Source: Alphaproteobacteria bacterium (GTDB taxonomy: Bacteria > Pseudomonadota > Alphaproteobacteria > SP197). Taken from it: 9,020 bases of DNA. The notes beneath the pieces are model-generated. The model did no database searches, was not told where the DNA came from, and was given only the letters and a program-made list of their open reading frames with translations. The stretch lies in NCBI GenBank assembly GCA_022822575.1, contig JAJEBJ010000130.1:1-9020 (forward strand), written 5' to 3'. The position numbers and the translations under genes were made by a program. Below, one piece after another: positions 1 to 6,330 of the stretch (position 1 is its first letter; each line of letters begins with the position of its first letter).

Positions 1-149
1 AAACGGACGCCAGCCGGAAGAGCACCAGCCAGGAACAAATGCTGATACGAAAAACGTCCCAACCTACTACACCAGGCAACAGGGGACCGCGGCTAACGCG
101 GTTCGCCAGTTGGACTACGCTTTCGCCTCACGCGGGTTCCACGAGCGCC
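1..149. other. left edge, no recognisable gene
   Basis: No reading frame here resembles a known protein. On the minus strand this is where the rest of the AbiEii toxin gene should continue, but none of the three frames shows toxin-like sequence and all meet stop codons. The stretch contains a small GC-rich hairpin (CCGCG-GCTAA-CGCGG, about 88-102) and a 22-bp tandem duplication. It may be foreign DNA that replaced the toxin 3' end, but its identity is unknown. Confidence 0.5.
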
Positions 150-168
150 TCACGCGGGTTCCACGAGC
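125..168. repeat. perfect 22-bp tandem duplication
   Basis: Positions 125-146 and 147-168 are identical 22-bp units (beginning GCCTCACGCGGG, ending TTCCACGAGC) in direct head-to-tail order with no spacer. The unit length is not a multiple of three, so it shifts any frame crossing it. It sits where recognisable AbiEii toxin sequence ends on the minus strand, and the toxin stop codon (152-150) falls inside the second unit. A single unit would still contain that in-frame stop, so the duplication alone does not explain the truncation. Confidence 0.9.
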
Positions 169-422
169 AAGTTCGTGTCCGTGCGCTCAATGGCAGTATC
201 GGCCAGGATCTGCAGGTCGATGACGATGTCGACGTCGAGTGTGCCGGCATGCGCCGGCACTACCGGCGGCCGCGCGGCCACCAGGTATCTGGGAGTCAGT
301 CCGCCCACCAGAAACACCGACTCCTTCCACGGGCCCAGTCCGCGCAGCAAGGTTACGAGGACGCGCTCGCATTCGACCGTGTACTGATCGCTGTAGCCGT
401 CGAATGTTGCGGGCTTCACCAT
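150..422 (-). pseudogene. truncated AbiEii-type nucleotidyltransferase toxin
   Basis: A 90-residue frame starts at ATG 422-420, overlapping the stop of the upstream antitoxin gene by one base (TGATG), the usual translational coupling in AbiE operons. The N-terminal half resembles AbiEii/AbiGii-type nucleotidyltransferase toxins: a GG motif in FLVGGLTPRYL at about residues 37-47, followed by the HAGTLDVDIVIDL segment whose DVD supplies the catalytic acidic pair. Resemblance fades at about residues 75-80 (ILADT...NLL), and the frame then stops at TGA, whereas full-length members usually exceed 200 residues. The rest of the toxin is not found in the remaining 149 bases. The family in general blocks growth by transferring nucleotides; this copy lacks most of the protein and is probably inactive. 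An alternative is a deliberate short form, but the adjacent duplication favours decay. Confidence 0.72.
241..260. repeat. 8-bp inverted repeat inside the toxin gene
   Basis: GTGCCGGC (241-248) and GCCGGCAC (253-260) form a perfect 8-bp stem with a 4-nt loop. On the minus strand this encodes the VPAHAG part of the conserved toxin segment, so codon constraint may explain part of it. It could also act as a hairpin in the mRNA. No function is claimed. Confidence 0.6.
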
Positions 423-1498
423 CAGAAGCCGATCCCTTCGTGCCGAAGGTGCCTGGCCATGTCCCTGGAGCGGCCCTCGCTGCACATCAGGTCGAGATAA
501 ACGCGCACCACACCCGCCATCCAGATCCCGTTCACGGACTCTCGAAACAGCAATTCGCCTGGCGACTTGCACTCGATGACCGCAAGGTTTGCGCCTTGTT
601 CAACGACTCGGGCATCCAGTGCGCCAAGAGCCTGATCTGCTGCCGGCCCGTCCAGCAGCCGACAACGCACCTGGGAGAAAGTCGACAGAAACGGCGCGTA
701 GAGTTGCCCTGCCGCCTCGTGGGTGATCGCGTACTCGGCCTTGCTCGCCGCGCAGACCTCGGCGAACTTTTCCACCAGCCCTTCAGCGCGCGCCGACGGC
801 ACAAAGTAACGCCGCATAGGTATGGGTCGCAGCACCGCCAGATGATTCACCCATGCATCCAGCAAGGCGCCCGGCTCTTGCAGATGGCGTTCCTTTCCCG
901 GCCCCTGTCCACGCGACACCACCCATTCGAATTTCTCCAGTTCCGTCAGCACCTGCGAGGCGGTTGCGGGAGACACCTGCGCCTGGTTGGCGATGTCCTT
1001 CACTCCGAACCACTCGCGATTCCCCTCTAGGACCGCGTGCAGCACTTGCGCACGACGACCTGAAAACACGGAACGGATGGACCGCGACATGCTCTTCGGG
1101 GGCGGCTTGTCCACGTAGACATAGATGTTGCCGGCAGGAAGATACAGGCTGCCGCCGCTGTCGTAGTAACCAACCCGCTCGCCCCTGAGCAATTCCCTGG
1201 CTCCAGGTGAAATCGATTGGGCGATCAGGAAGGGCACCGCATGCTCTCCTTTCGCCGGCTCAAGCCATCTACGTTCAGGTTTCTGTAGCTGCCAAAGCAC
1301 CTGCCGCACGTCACGGGGATATACCTCATTCTTCACCTCAATCAGCAGGGTGGCCGCCTTCCCGCCCGCCCGGAGGTCAATCCGTGCGTCATGTCCTCGA
1401 TCAGGGCCATCCGGCTGTTCCATTCCACTGAATTCCGCCCGCACCCCAGGCAGCCCCTGCAGGGCTTCCAGGAACCCGTCAACCAGCTGTTGTTCCAT
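422..1498 (-). CDS. AbiEi-family antitoxin / transcriptional regulator (type IV toxin-antitoxin)
   Basis: A 358-aa protein resembling the AbiEi antitoxin family (AbiEi_2 type), which counters the AbiEii toxin and represses its own operon. Residues 1-130 form an alpha/beta domain with a D41...E54-V-K56 pattern (IDLRAGG...LLIEVKNEVY) followed by DVRQVLWQL, then a GYYDSGGSLYLPAG segment typical of the family. Residues about 145-205 form a winged helix-turn-helix (VKDIANQAQVSPATASQVLTEL is the helix-turn-helix), expected to bind the upstream repeats. A C-terminal domain of about 150 residues follows. The start at ATG 1498-1496 (MEQQLVDG) was chosen over an in-frame ATG at 1516 because it fits the family; neither has a strong Shine-Dalgarno sequence, though a weak AGG lies before the chosen one. 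The stop overlaps the toxin start. The gene looks intact although its partner toxin is truncated. Confidence 0.85.
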   Translation of the reverse strand: MEQQLVDGFLEALQGLPGVRAEFSGMEQPDGPDRGHDARIDLRAGGKAATLLIEVKNEVYPRDVRQVLWQLQKPERRWLEPAKGEHAVPFLIAQSISPGARELLRGERVGYYDSGGSLYLPAGNIYVYVDKPPPKSMSRSIRSVFSGRRAQVLHAVLEGNREWFGVKDIANQAQVSPATASQVLTELEKFEWVVSRGQGPGKERHLQEPGALLDAWVNHLAVLRPIPMRRYFVPSARAEGLVEKFAEVCAASKAEYAITHEAAGQLYAPFLSTFSQVRCRLLDGPAADQALGALDARVVEQGANLAVIECKSPGELLFRESVNGIWMAGVVRVYLDLMCSEGRSRDMARHLRHEGIGF

Positions 1499-1530
1499 TA
1501 CGTTCGAGCCTAACATCGACTTTGGTGTTC

Positions 1531-1609
1531 AATTCGCTGTACAGCAAATATAGCATATCAGGAGAACATTCAACAGAGGCATAAAATTCACTGCACAGCA
1601 AATATAGCA
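1531..1609 (-). promoter_or_regulatory. candidate abiE promoter/operator with two 25-bp direct repeats
   Basis: Two 25-bp direct repeats, 1531-1555 and 1585-1609, match at 23 of 25 positions and share the core ACAGCAAATATAGCA. The first contains a perfect 10-bp palindrome (GCTGTACAGC). They start 54 bp apart (about five helical turns), so two dimers could bind one face of the DNA. They lie 33 to 111 bp upstream of the abiEi ATG in an AT-rich patch that stands out from its surroundings. Read on the minus strand, each copy contains TATATT; in the gene-proximal copy this could be the -10, with TTGAAT about 15 bp upstream as a weak -35. AbiEi proteins are known to repress their operon through paired repeats; assignment here is by position and structure. 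Confidence 0.65.
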
Positions 1610-1927
1610 AGCGAGGACGCGAAAGCCGGGATCCAGTTTACCGGGGCTCGGTACGGGGCACTTGAGTCGACCTCCAGGGAAGCGCCCTGCCCCAAGAGAC
1701 GCAATTGCGGGCGTTTCGCTTTACATTGCTGTAGATGCCGCTGCCGCCATTTCACCCCTGCAGAAACCACATATCGCCAAGACAGGACCGGTCACTCCGA
1801 CGGTACGCACCGGGCCGGACCCGCAATGATTGCGGCGCCTGTGTCTGGTGCATCAGCGTCTCGATCCAACCGGCATTCTCCGAGCGGGCTCGCGAGACTG
1901 GGCGATGGTCCCGTCGGCTGACGTATC

Positions 1928-1948
1928 CCAAGGCCGCGTCGGCCTTGG
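1928..1948. other. perfect 9-bp hairpin downstream of the WD40 gene
   Basis: CCAAGGCCG (1928-1936) and CGGCCTTGG (1940-1948) are exact inverted repeats around a 3-nt loop. It lies about 120 bases downstream of the WD40 stop on the minus strand. There is no T-tract on either side, so it does not qualify as a standard intrinsic terminator. It may be a transcript-end stabiliser or part of a REP-like element. Confidence 0.7.
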
Positions 1949-1974
1949 CGGTCACGCTGCAGCCCGGACTCGAG

Positions 1975-2007
1975 AGCGTCGTTGCGCCAGACGCGCAAGA
2001 CGACGCT
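1975..2007 (-). terminator. candidate transcript-end hairpin of the WD40 gene
   Basis: AGCGTCGT (1975-1982) pairs with ACGACGCT (2000-2007), and TGCGC (1983-1987) pairs with GCGCA (1993-1997), giving a 13-bp stem with a 2-nt bulge and a 5-nt loop. It begins about 63 bases after the WD40 stop codon on the minus strand. A following U-run is missing, so termination is uncertain; RNA-end protection is an alternative. Confidence 0.4.
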
Positions 2008-2070
2008 TGAGAAATGTTCCCATTCAGACGCTTCGTTCCTGGTTGCGCAATCAACGGAACGAGGGCCGAT

Positions 2071-4497
2071 CTACTGTGGCAGGGCTGTGGCGACGATCTC
2101 CTCGAGATCGAACTGGGATGCGGCAGTCGCCACCTTGCGGTCTGGATCGCCTCTCAGCGCCTCGGCCGCCAGGTCCGGCCGATGCAGTGCATCGTAGACC
2201 AGTTCGAACGGCAGAAGTTCGAGGCCCTTGACCAGGGCGAGGTTGCCGGCCCCGTCTTCGGAAGCGCTGAAGAACCCGGCCGGCGTCAGAATGAGCCAGG
2301 AACCATCGGCGAATCTGCTGAGCGTCGCCAGTTCCAACCCTTGAGCCGCATCCCAGATCCGCGCCGTGTTGTCTCTTGACGCGGTCGCAATGGCAAGCCC
2401 ATCGGGGCTGAACGCAATGCTGTCGACACCGTGCAAATGACCTTCCAGAACCTTCAGCTCCCGGCCAGTCGCAACGTCCCAGATCCGTGCGGTGCCGTCC
2501 CGGGACGCGGTTGCGATGGTATCCCCGTCAGGACTGAATGCGACGCTCTCGGTGTTCCCTGTGTGACCTTCCAGAACCTTCAGTTCCTGTCCGGTCCAGA
2601 CATCCCAGATCCGCGTAGTTTCGTCCCAGGACACTGTCGCCAGGAGGAGGCCATCGGGGCTGAATGCGACGCCGGAGCCGAGCTGCGTATGCCCCTCCAG
2701 CGCCGTCAGTTCATGCCGGCTCCCGACCTCCCGGATCCTCACGATGCCGTCCCAGGACCCTGTTGTTGTTGCGATGAGGTATCCGTCCGGACTGAAGGCG
2801 ATGCCCGTGACGCCGTCTGGATGCCAGTCCAGCACCGTCAGTTCCTGGCCGCTCGCAACATCCCAGAACCGCACGGAACCGTCCCAGGGTCCGGATGCGG
2901 TTGCGATGGCGCCTCCGTCCGGACTGAAGGCAACGCTGGTGATGTCGTCCGAGTGCCCTTCCAGAACCATCAGTTCATGACCGGTCGCAACGTCCCAGAT
3001 TCGCACAGTGTTGTCCCGGGACGCGGTCGCGACGGTACCCCCGTCGGGACCGAATACGACTCCGGTCAGGCTTCCAAGATGCCCCTCCAGCACCTTGTGT
3101 AGCTGCCCCTTGGCGGCGTCCCAGAGAAGCGCACTGCCGTTGAACAGGAACCCGGTTGCTGCCGGGATCGTGCGTCCATAGCCTGTTGCGATCATGTGTC
3201 CGTTCGGACTGAACGCGACACTGGTGACGTCTGTCGTACGTTTCCTCAGCACCTTTTGTTGCCGGCCTGTGGCAACGTCCCAGATCCGTGCGCTTCCGCT
3301 CAAACGAAGCCCCGAGGTGGTCTCGATCACGGCTCCGTGACCTGTTGCGATCATGCTTCCGTCCGGGCTGAACGTGACGCTGGTCGTGCTATACAGATCG
3401 TGACCATGCATCACCTGCACATTCCGGTCGGCAGCGATGTCCCAGATGCGCGTGGTGCCGAAACGGGATGTCGTCGCCAGGTGGTCTCCGTCGGGGCTGA
3501 AGGCGGCGCTGACGATCTCCTCAGAATCACTCTCCACCGTCTTCAACAGCCGATCGGTCGAGACGTCCCAGAGTCGCGCTGTGCCATCAATCGACACGGT
3601 TGCCAGATAGCGTTCATCGGGGCTGAACGCGATGGCAATTGTCCATTCCCCTTGTCCCTCCAGTACCTTCAGCTCCTGGCCAGTGGAGACGTCCAACAGC
3701 TGCACGTTGCCGTCATGGCCGGAATTGAATGCGATCGCGCGTCCATCGGGGCTCGACGCCATGATGTAGACGCCATGCTTCTCCAGAACGTCCATTTTCC
3801 GGATCGCCTGACCTGATTCGATGTCCCAGAGCGTACTGGTCGAATGCGTCAGCGTTCTCACCGAACGGCCGTCGGAGCTGAAGGCGACTGCCGTGACAGC
3901 TGCATCATGTGCAGGAGCCCATTCCTCCACCAGCACGAACAGTTGTCGACCGGTCATGACGTCCCAGATTCGAGTGGTGCCGTCAAAGGACCCGGTTGCC
4001 AGATAGTGCCCGTCGGGGCTGAACGCGACACTGCCGACGGTTGACCCATGCCCCCGCAGCACTCTCAGTTCCAAGCCGCTTGCGACGTCCCAGATCCGCG
4101 CGGTCAGGTCGTCGGACGCGGTTGCCAGAAATCGTCCGTCGGGGCTGAATGCGACTCTGTAGACCATGCCCGGATGCCCCAGTTGGGGAACAACGCGCAA
4201 CGCCGGTTCAGCCGCTTCCGGGCGTTCGCTGAGAACATCGTCCCCAACGAGATCGCGAGTGCTGACGAAGCCGACAAGACCGTTGGAGGTGAGAACCTGG
4301 CTCCAGCCATCGACCCGTCTGAATTCCTCAACCACCGTGCCAGAACGCAAGACGGCGACAACGTCGTATTCCGTTGAAGGTCCCCCATAGGCGTCGAGAT
4401 CGCGTCCCTCCTTGACCCGCCAGATCTCTGCGTGGGCCGAGGTCGTGACCGCCAGCACAGCGACGATCGCCCATAGCGCAGGCACCAGGTGGCTCAT
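2071..4497 (-). CDS. exported SH3-WD40 repeat protein (14 WD40 repeats, no caspase domain)
   Basis: An 808-aa protein. Residues 1-23 are a Sec signal peptide ending in TSAHA; residues about 24-85 form a bacterial SH3-like domain (AYGGPSTEYDVVAVLRSG...GWSQVL...GLVGFVSTRDL); residues about 104-725 hold 14 WD40 repeats, each with a version of VAFSPDG..IATAS.DGT.RIWDV, enough for two seven-bladed propellers. Blades 7 and 8 carry matching insertions and blades 10 and 11 carry two-residue insertions. Residues 726-808 (WLILTPAGFFSAS...LELLPFELVYDALHRPDLAAEALRG) match the segment that in many bacterial WD40 proteins joins the propeller to a caspase-like C14 peptidase. Here the protein ends at TAG with no peptidase. 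The start at 4497-4495 gives the signal peptide; no good Shine-Dalgarno is visible. Probable role: periplasmic or extracellular protein-binding scaffold; its partner is unknown. It is transcribed divergently from the EEP gene. Confidence 0.9.
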   Translation of the reverse strand: MSHLVPALWAIVAVLAVTTSAHAEIWRVKEGRDLDAYGGPSTEYDVVAVLRSGTVVEEFRRVDGWSQVLTSNGLVGFVSTRDLVGDDVLSERPEAAEPALRVVPQLGHPGMVYRVAFSPDGRFLATASDDLTARIWDVASGLELRVLRGHGSTVGSVAFSPDGHYLATGSFDGTTRIWDVMTGRQLFVLVEEWAPAHDAAVTAVAFSSDGRSVRTLTHSTSTLWDIESGQAIRKMDVLEKHGVYIMASSPDGRAIAFNSGHDGNVQLLDVSTGQELKVLEGQGEWTIAIAFSPDERYLATVSIDGTARLWDVSTDRLLKTVESDSEEIVSAAFSPDGDHLATTSRFGTTRIWDIAADRNVQVMHGHDLYSTTSVTFSPDGSMIATGHGAVIETTSGLRLSGSARIWDVATGRQQKVLRKRTTDVTSVAFSPNGHMIATGYGRTIPAATGFLFNGSALLWDAAKGQLHKVLEGHLGSLTGVVFGPDGGTVATASRDNTVRIWDVATGHELMVLEGHSDDITSVAFSPDGGAIATASGPWDGSVRFWDVASGQELTVLDWHPDGVTGIAFSPDGYLIATTTGSWDGIVRIREVGSRHELTALEGHTQLGSGVAFSPDGLLLATVSWDETTRIWDVWTGQELKVLEGHTGNTESVAFSPDGDTIATASRDGTARIWDVATGRELKVLEGHLHGVDSIAFSPDGLAIATASRDNTARIWDAAQGLELATLSRFADGSWLILTPAGFFSASEDGAGNLALVKGLELLPFELVYDALHRPDLAAEALRGDPDRKVATAASQFDLEEIVATALPQ

Positions 4498-4885
4498 GGC
4501 ACGTCGAGCGGAACCTGACGAGTGCTCCAGGCGCCTGATGAAGCCGAGCTGCCGGGAACCCTCCGCGACCTTGCAATCAGCGCTCCGGTTCGAACGGCAG
4601 TCCCCACCTGACGAAAATCCATGGTCGTACACGCATCTCATCGGTTTCTCCCGGTCCGTTCTCCGAGCGCTATGGCTGGAAACTGCCTTCCCCGGGCGGC
4701 AATTCCAAGAGGCAATCAGACACTCGTCCCGGTATGACCCGTCGACCGACTCGATAGAGGTATCGTCGGCGATACAGTCGCCTCCAGGCTGTCGGAAGGC
4801 GGCCATGCCAGCCTCGAGGCCATGTACTGCCGTCGATCTGCCCGAAACGGATGGCATGGTCGTCTCGGCGGCGGGAGAGTGTCGA
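4498..4885. other. divergent intergenic region
   Basis: This 388-base gap separates the WD40 gene (minus) from the EEP gene (plus), so promoters for both should lie here. I find no convincing -35/-10 pair. A small hairpin, GTATCG-TCGG-CGATAC, sits at 4760-4775. Open frames running through from both flanking genes are extensions without start signals. A Shine-Dalgarno GGGAGAG at about 4873-4879 serves the EEP gene. Confidence 0.5.
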
Positions 4886-5884
4886 ATGGCGCACGGACGC
4901 GGATGGCTGAGTGTCCCGGTGCTGGGGATCGGCCTCGGCGCACTGATCGCCGGTGCGGCGTGCGCGGCGCCGATGGTCGGGCTGGACGGGTTCATCGGGG
5001 AACTCGCGGCAAGCTGGCGTCCCCACATCGCGCTCGGAGTTCTGATCTGCGCAGCGATGGCGCTCGCCGCGCGCTTTCGCCTCCTTGCCGGCCTGCTCGT
5101 GGCACTCGCCGTCACGCTGGGCGCCGACGTCATCCGCACGGAACTGGCTTCCGCGCAGGCTGAAGCAAGAAACGGCATGCAAGACGGAGGTGCCGCCGTT
5201 CGTGTCGTCTTCTTCAACATCCTCATCTTCAACGACGACGTCGGCAGGTTTATCGCGTGGATCGAGGATCGCGATCCCGACGTTGTCGTGATGACGGAGA
5301 TGTCGCCTCGTCATGTCGAACGGATGGCCGGGGCCATGGCGGGCTACCCCTTCCAGGTGCTCGAGCCTCGCGGGCATTCGTTCGGCATGGTCTTCTACAG
5401 CCGCTGGCCGATCTCCGGCGAGGTCGTTGCCGAACTCGCGGGCAGCACGCCTCCGGCGTCGAGCCCGATCATGGTGACGGCAGGCGTGGAAACCCCCGCC
5501 GGCACGCTCCGCGTCACCGGACTGCATGTGTTCCCGCCGATAACGCTGCGGCGTTTCACGCGGCGCAACGAGCAGCTCGCCATCGCCGGTGGCATCCTGG
5601 CGCAACTCGATGGGCCCAAACTCGTGGTGGGAGGCTTCAACGCGACCCCGTGGTCGGCGGGACTGCGCGCCTTCGTCTCGGATAACGACCTCACCGGTGT
5701 CAACACCCGGGCCACCTGGCCCGTCTGGCTCGGCTTCGCCGGCATTCCGATCGACCACGCCTTGACCAGCCGCGACCTTCGCATCCTCAGTATCGAAATC
5801 GGTCCCGACATCGGCTCCGACCACCGGCCCGTCCTGATCGACGTTGCGCCGGCCGGACCGCACGACGCTCAGGAGATACCGTAA
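4886..5884 (+). CDS. membrane-anchored endonuclease/exonuclease/phosphatase family protein, GDFN motif altered
   Basis: A 332-aa protein. Three hydrophobic segments (residues about 8-28, 46-63 and 65-83) anchor the N-terminus. An EEP fold (DNase I/APE1-type metal-dependent phosphoesterase superfamily) follows from about residue 104: N111 in VVFFNILIFN, E138 in VVVMTEMSP (metal ligand), H214 in GLHVFPP, VGGFNATPWS at 248-257, D290-H291 in PIDHALTS, and S311-D312-H313 in SDHRPV. In the standard motif GDFNATPWS the second residue is Asp; here it is Gly250 (codon GGC, 5633-5635), although the other catalytic positions are retained. That Asp is essential in studied superfamily members, so activity is doubtful. 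The ATG at 4886 has a Shine-Dalgarno (GGAG, spacing 8). The catalytic domain probably lies on the periplasmic side, by analogy. Substrate unknown: nucleic acid, phospholipid or sugar phosphates are all possible. Confidence 0.85.
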   Translation: MAHGRGWLSVPVLGIGLGALIAGAACAAPMVGLDGFIGELAASWRPHIALGVLICAAMALAARFRLLAGLLVALAVTLGADVIRTELASAQAEARNGMQDGGAAVRVVFFNILIFNDDVGRFIAWIEDRDPDVVVMTEMSPRHVERMAGAMAGYPFQVLEPRGHSFGMVFYSRWPISGEVVAELAGSTPPASSPIMVTAGVETPAGTLRVTGLHVFPPITLRRFTRRNEQLAIAGGILAQLDGPKLVVGGFNATPWSAGLRAFVSDNDLTGVNTRATWPVWLGFAGIPIDHALTSRDLRILSIEIGPDIGSDHRPVLIDVAPAGPHDAQEIP

Positions 5885-6330
5885 CCAAAGACGTCACAGG
5901 AATCGGGCGCACACGATGTGGTCGTTCAACTGTTGGCGACGGCCTCCCTCACACAGTGCAGCCCGGCGATCGACCTGGTCGTGCCCGGGAACATCCTGAC
6001 GGTGTACCGGTCCGGAACGGCCTGGCATACCTGTGGCCGGTTCGAAGGATGTTCGCTCCGACGACTTCCGGCGTGGTCGAGAAGCCATCGGTGCACTAAC
6101 ATTCCAGCTGGACCAGTTCGTGAGGCAGTTCAGAGGCAAGTCATGGAGGCCTGCATCTGTGTCGCGTCTTGTCTCTCCGCCTGCGGCGTGGGGGCCCTCC
6201 TTGTTCCTGGAGTCGATCCGCTGACCGCGAGGGAGCCAGCCTGTGCCGGCAGCACATGGATGCGCGCCACGGAAGATGAGACGGTGGCACAACCGCGGCT
6301 TTGTTCGCAATTCGGATGCAGGAGCTTGTC
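5885..6330. other. intergenic stretch upstream of the ankyrin gene
   Basis: Overlapping frames of up to about 138 codons exist on both strands, but none has a Shine-Dalgarno, recognised domain or plausible composition; they are Cys-, Arg- or Ser-rich in the way chance frames in GC-rich DNA are. One minus-strand frame around 5930-6040 reads as plausible protein over about 30 residues (YTVRMFPGTTRSIAGLHC) and could be a remnant, but I cannot name it. The end of the stretch holds the ribosome binding site of the ankyrin gene. Confidence 0.45.
6320..6324 (+). promoter_or_regulatory. ribosome binding site that fixes a GTG start
   Basis: AGGAG at 6320-6324 lies 6 bases before GTG 6331, which opens a textbook signal peptide (MKKLGPIAAILL). 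The in-frame TTG at 6301 and ATG at 6316 would put extra residues ahead of the Lys-Lys n-region, and I see no comparable site in front of them. Confidence 0.75.

Larger units (their letters stand above)
1610..2070. other. non-coding stretch between the AbiE operator and the WD40 gene
   Basis: Short open frames occur on both strands but none has a ribosome binding site, domain or family resemblance, and no caspase-like sequence continues from the neighbouring WD40 gene. The part nearest that gene carries two strong hairpins (1928-1948 and 1975-2007). The sequence at 1618-1635 resembles nothing recognisable. Confidence 0.5.

Noticed and set aside
239..1030. 263-codon plus-strand open frame opposite abiEi
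   Set aside because: No motifs or Shine-Dalgarno, and it overlaps well-supported minus-strand coding sequence.
1752..2054. 100-codon minus-strand frame, considered as a transposase or caspase remnant
   Set aside because: No motif of either family could be aligned; the hairpins at 1928-2007 fit non-coding DNA better.
2431..3102. 223-codon plus-strand repetitive open frame
   Set aside because: Antisense shadow of the WD40 repeats; the repeat period matches the WD40 blades.
4498..5232. Minus-strand upstream extension of the WD40 frame (would make a 1053-aa protein)
   Set aside because: It runs antisense through the EEP gene, is Arg/Ser/Ala-rich without domains, and would bury the clear signal peptide at 4497.
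4670..5863. 397-codon open frame on the minus strand
   Set aside because: Antisense shadow of the EEP gene; Arg/His/Asp-rich composition and no motifs.
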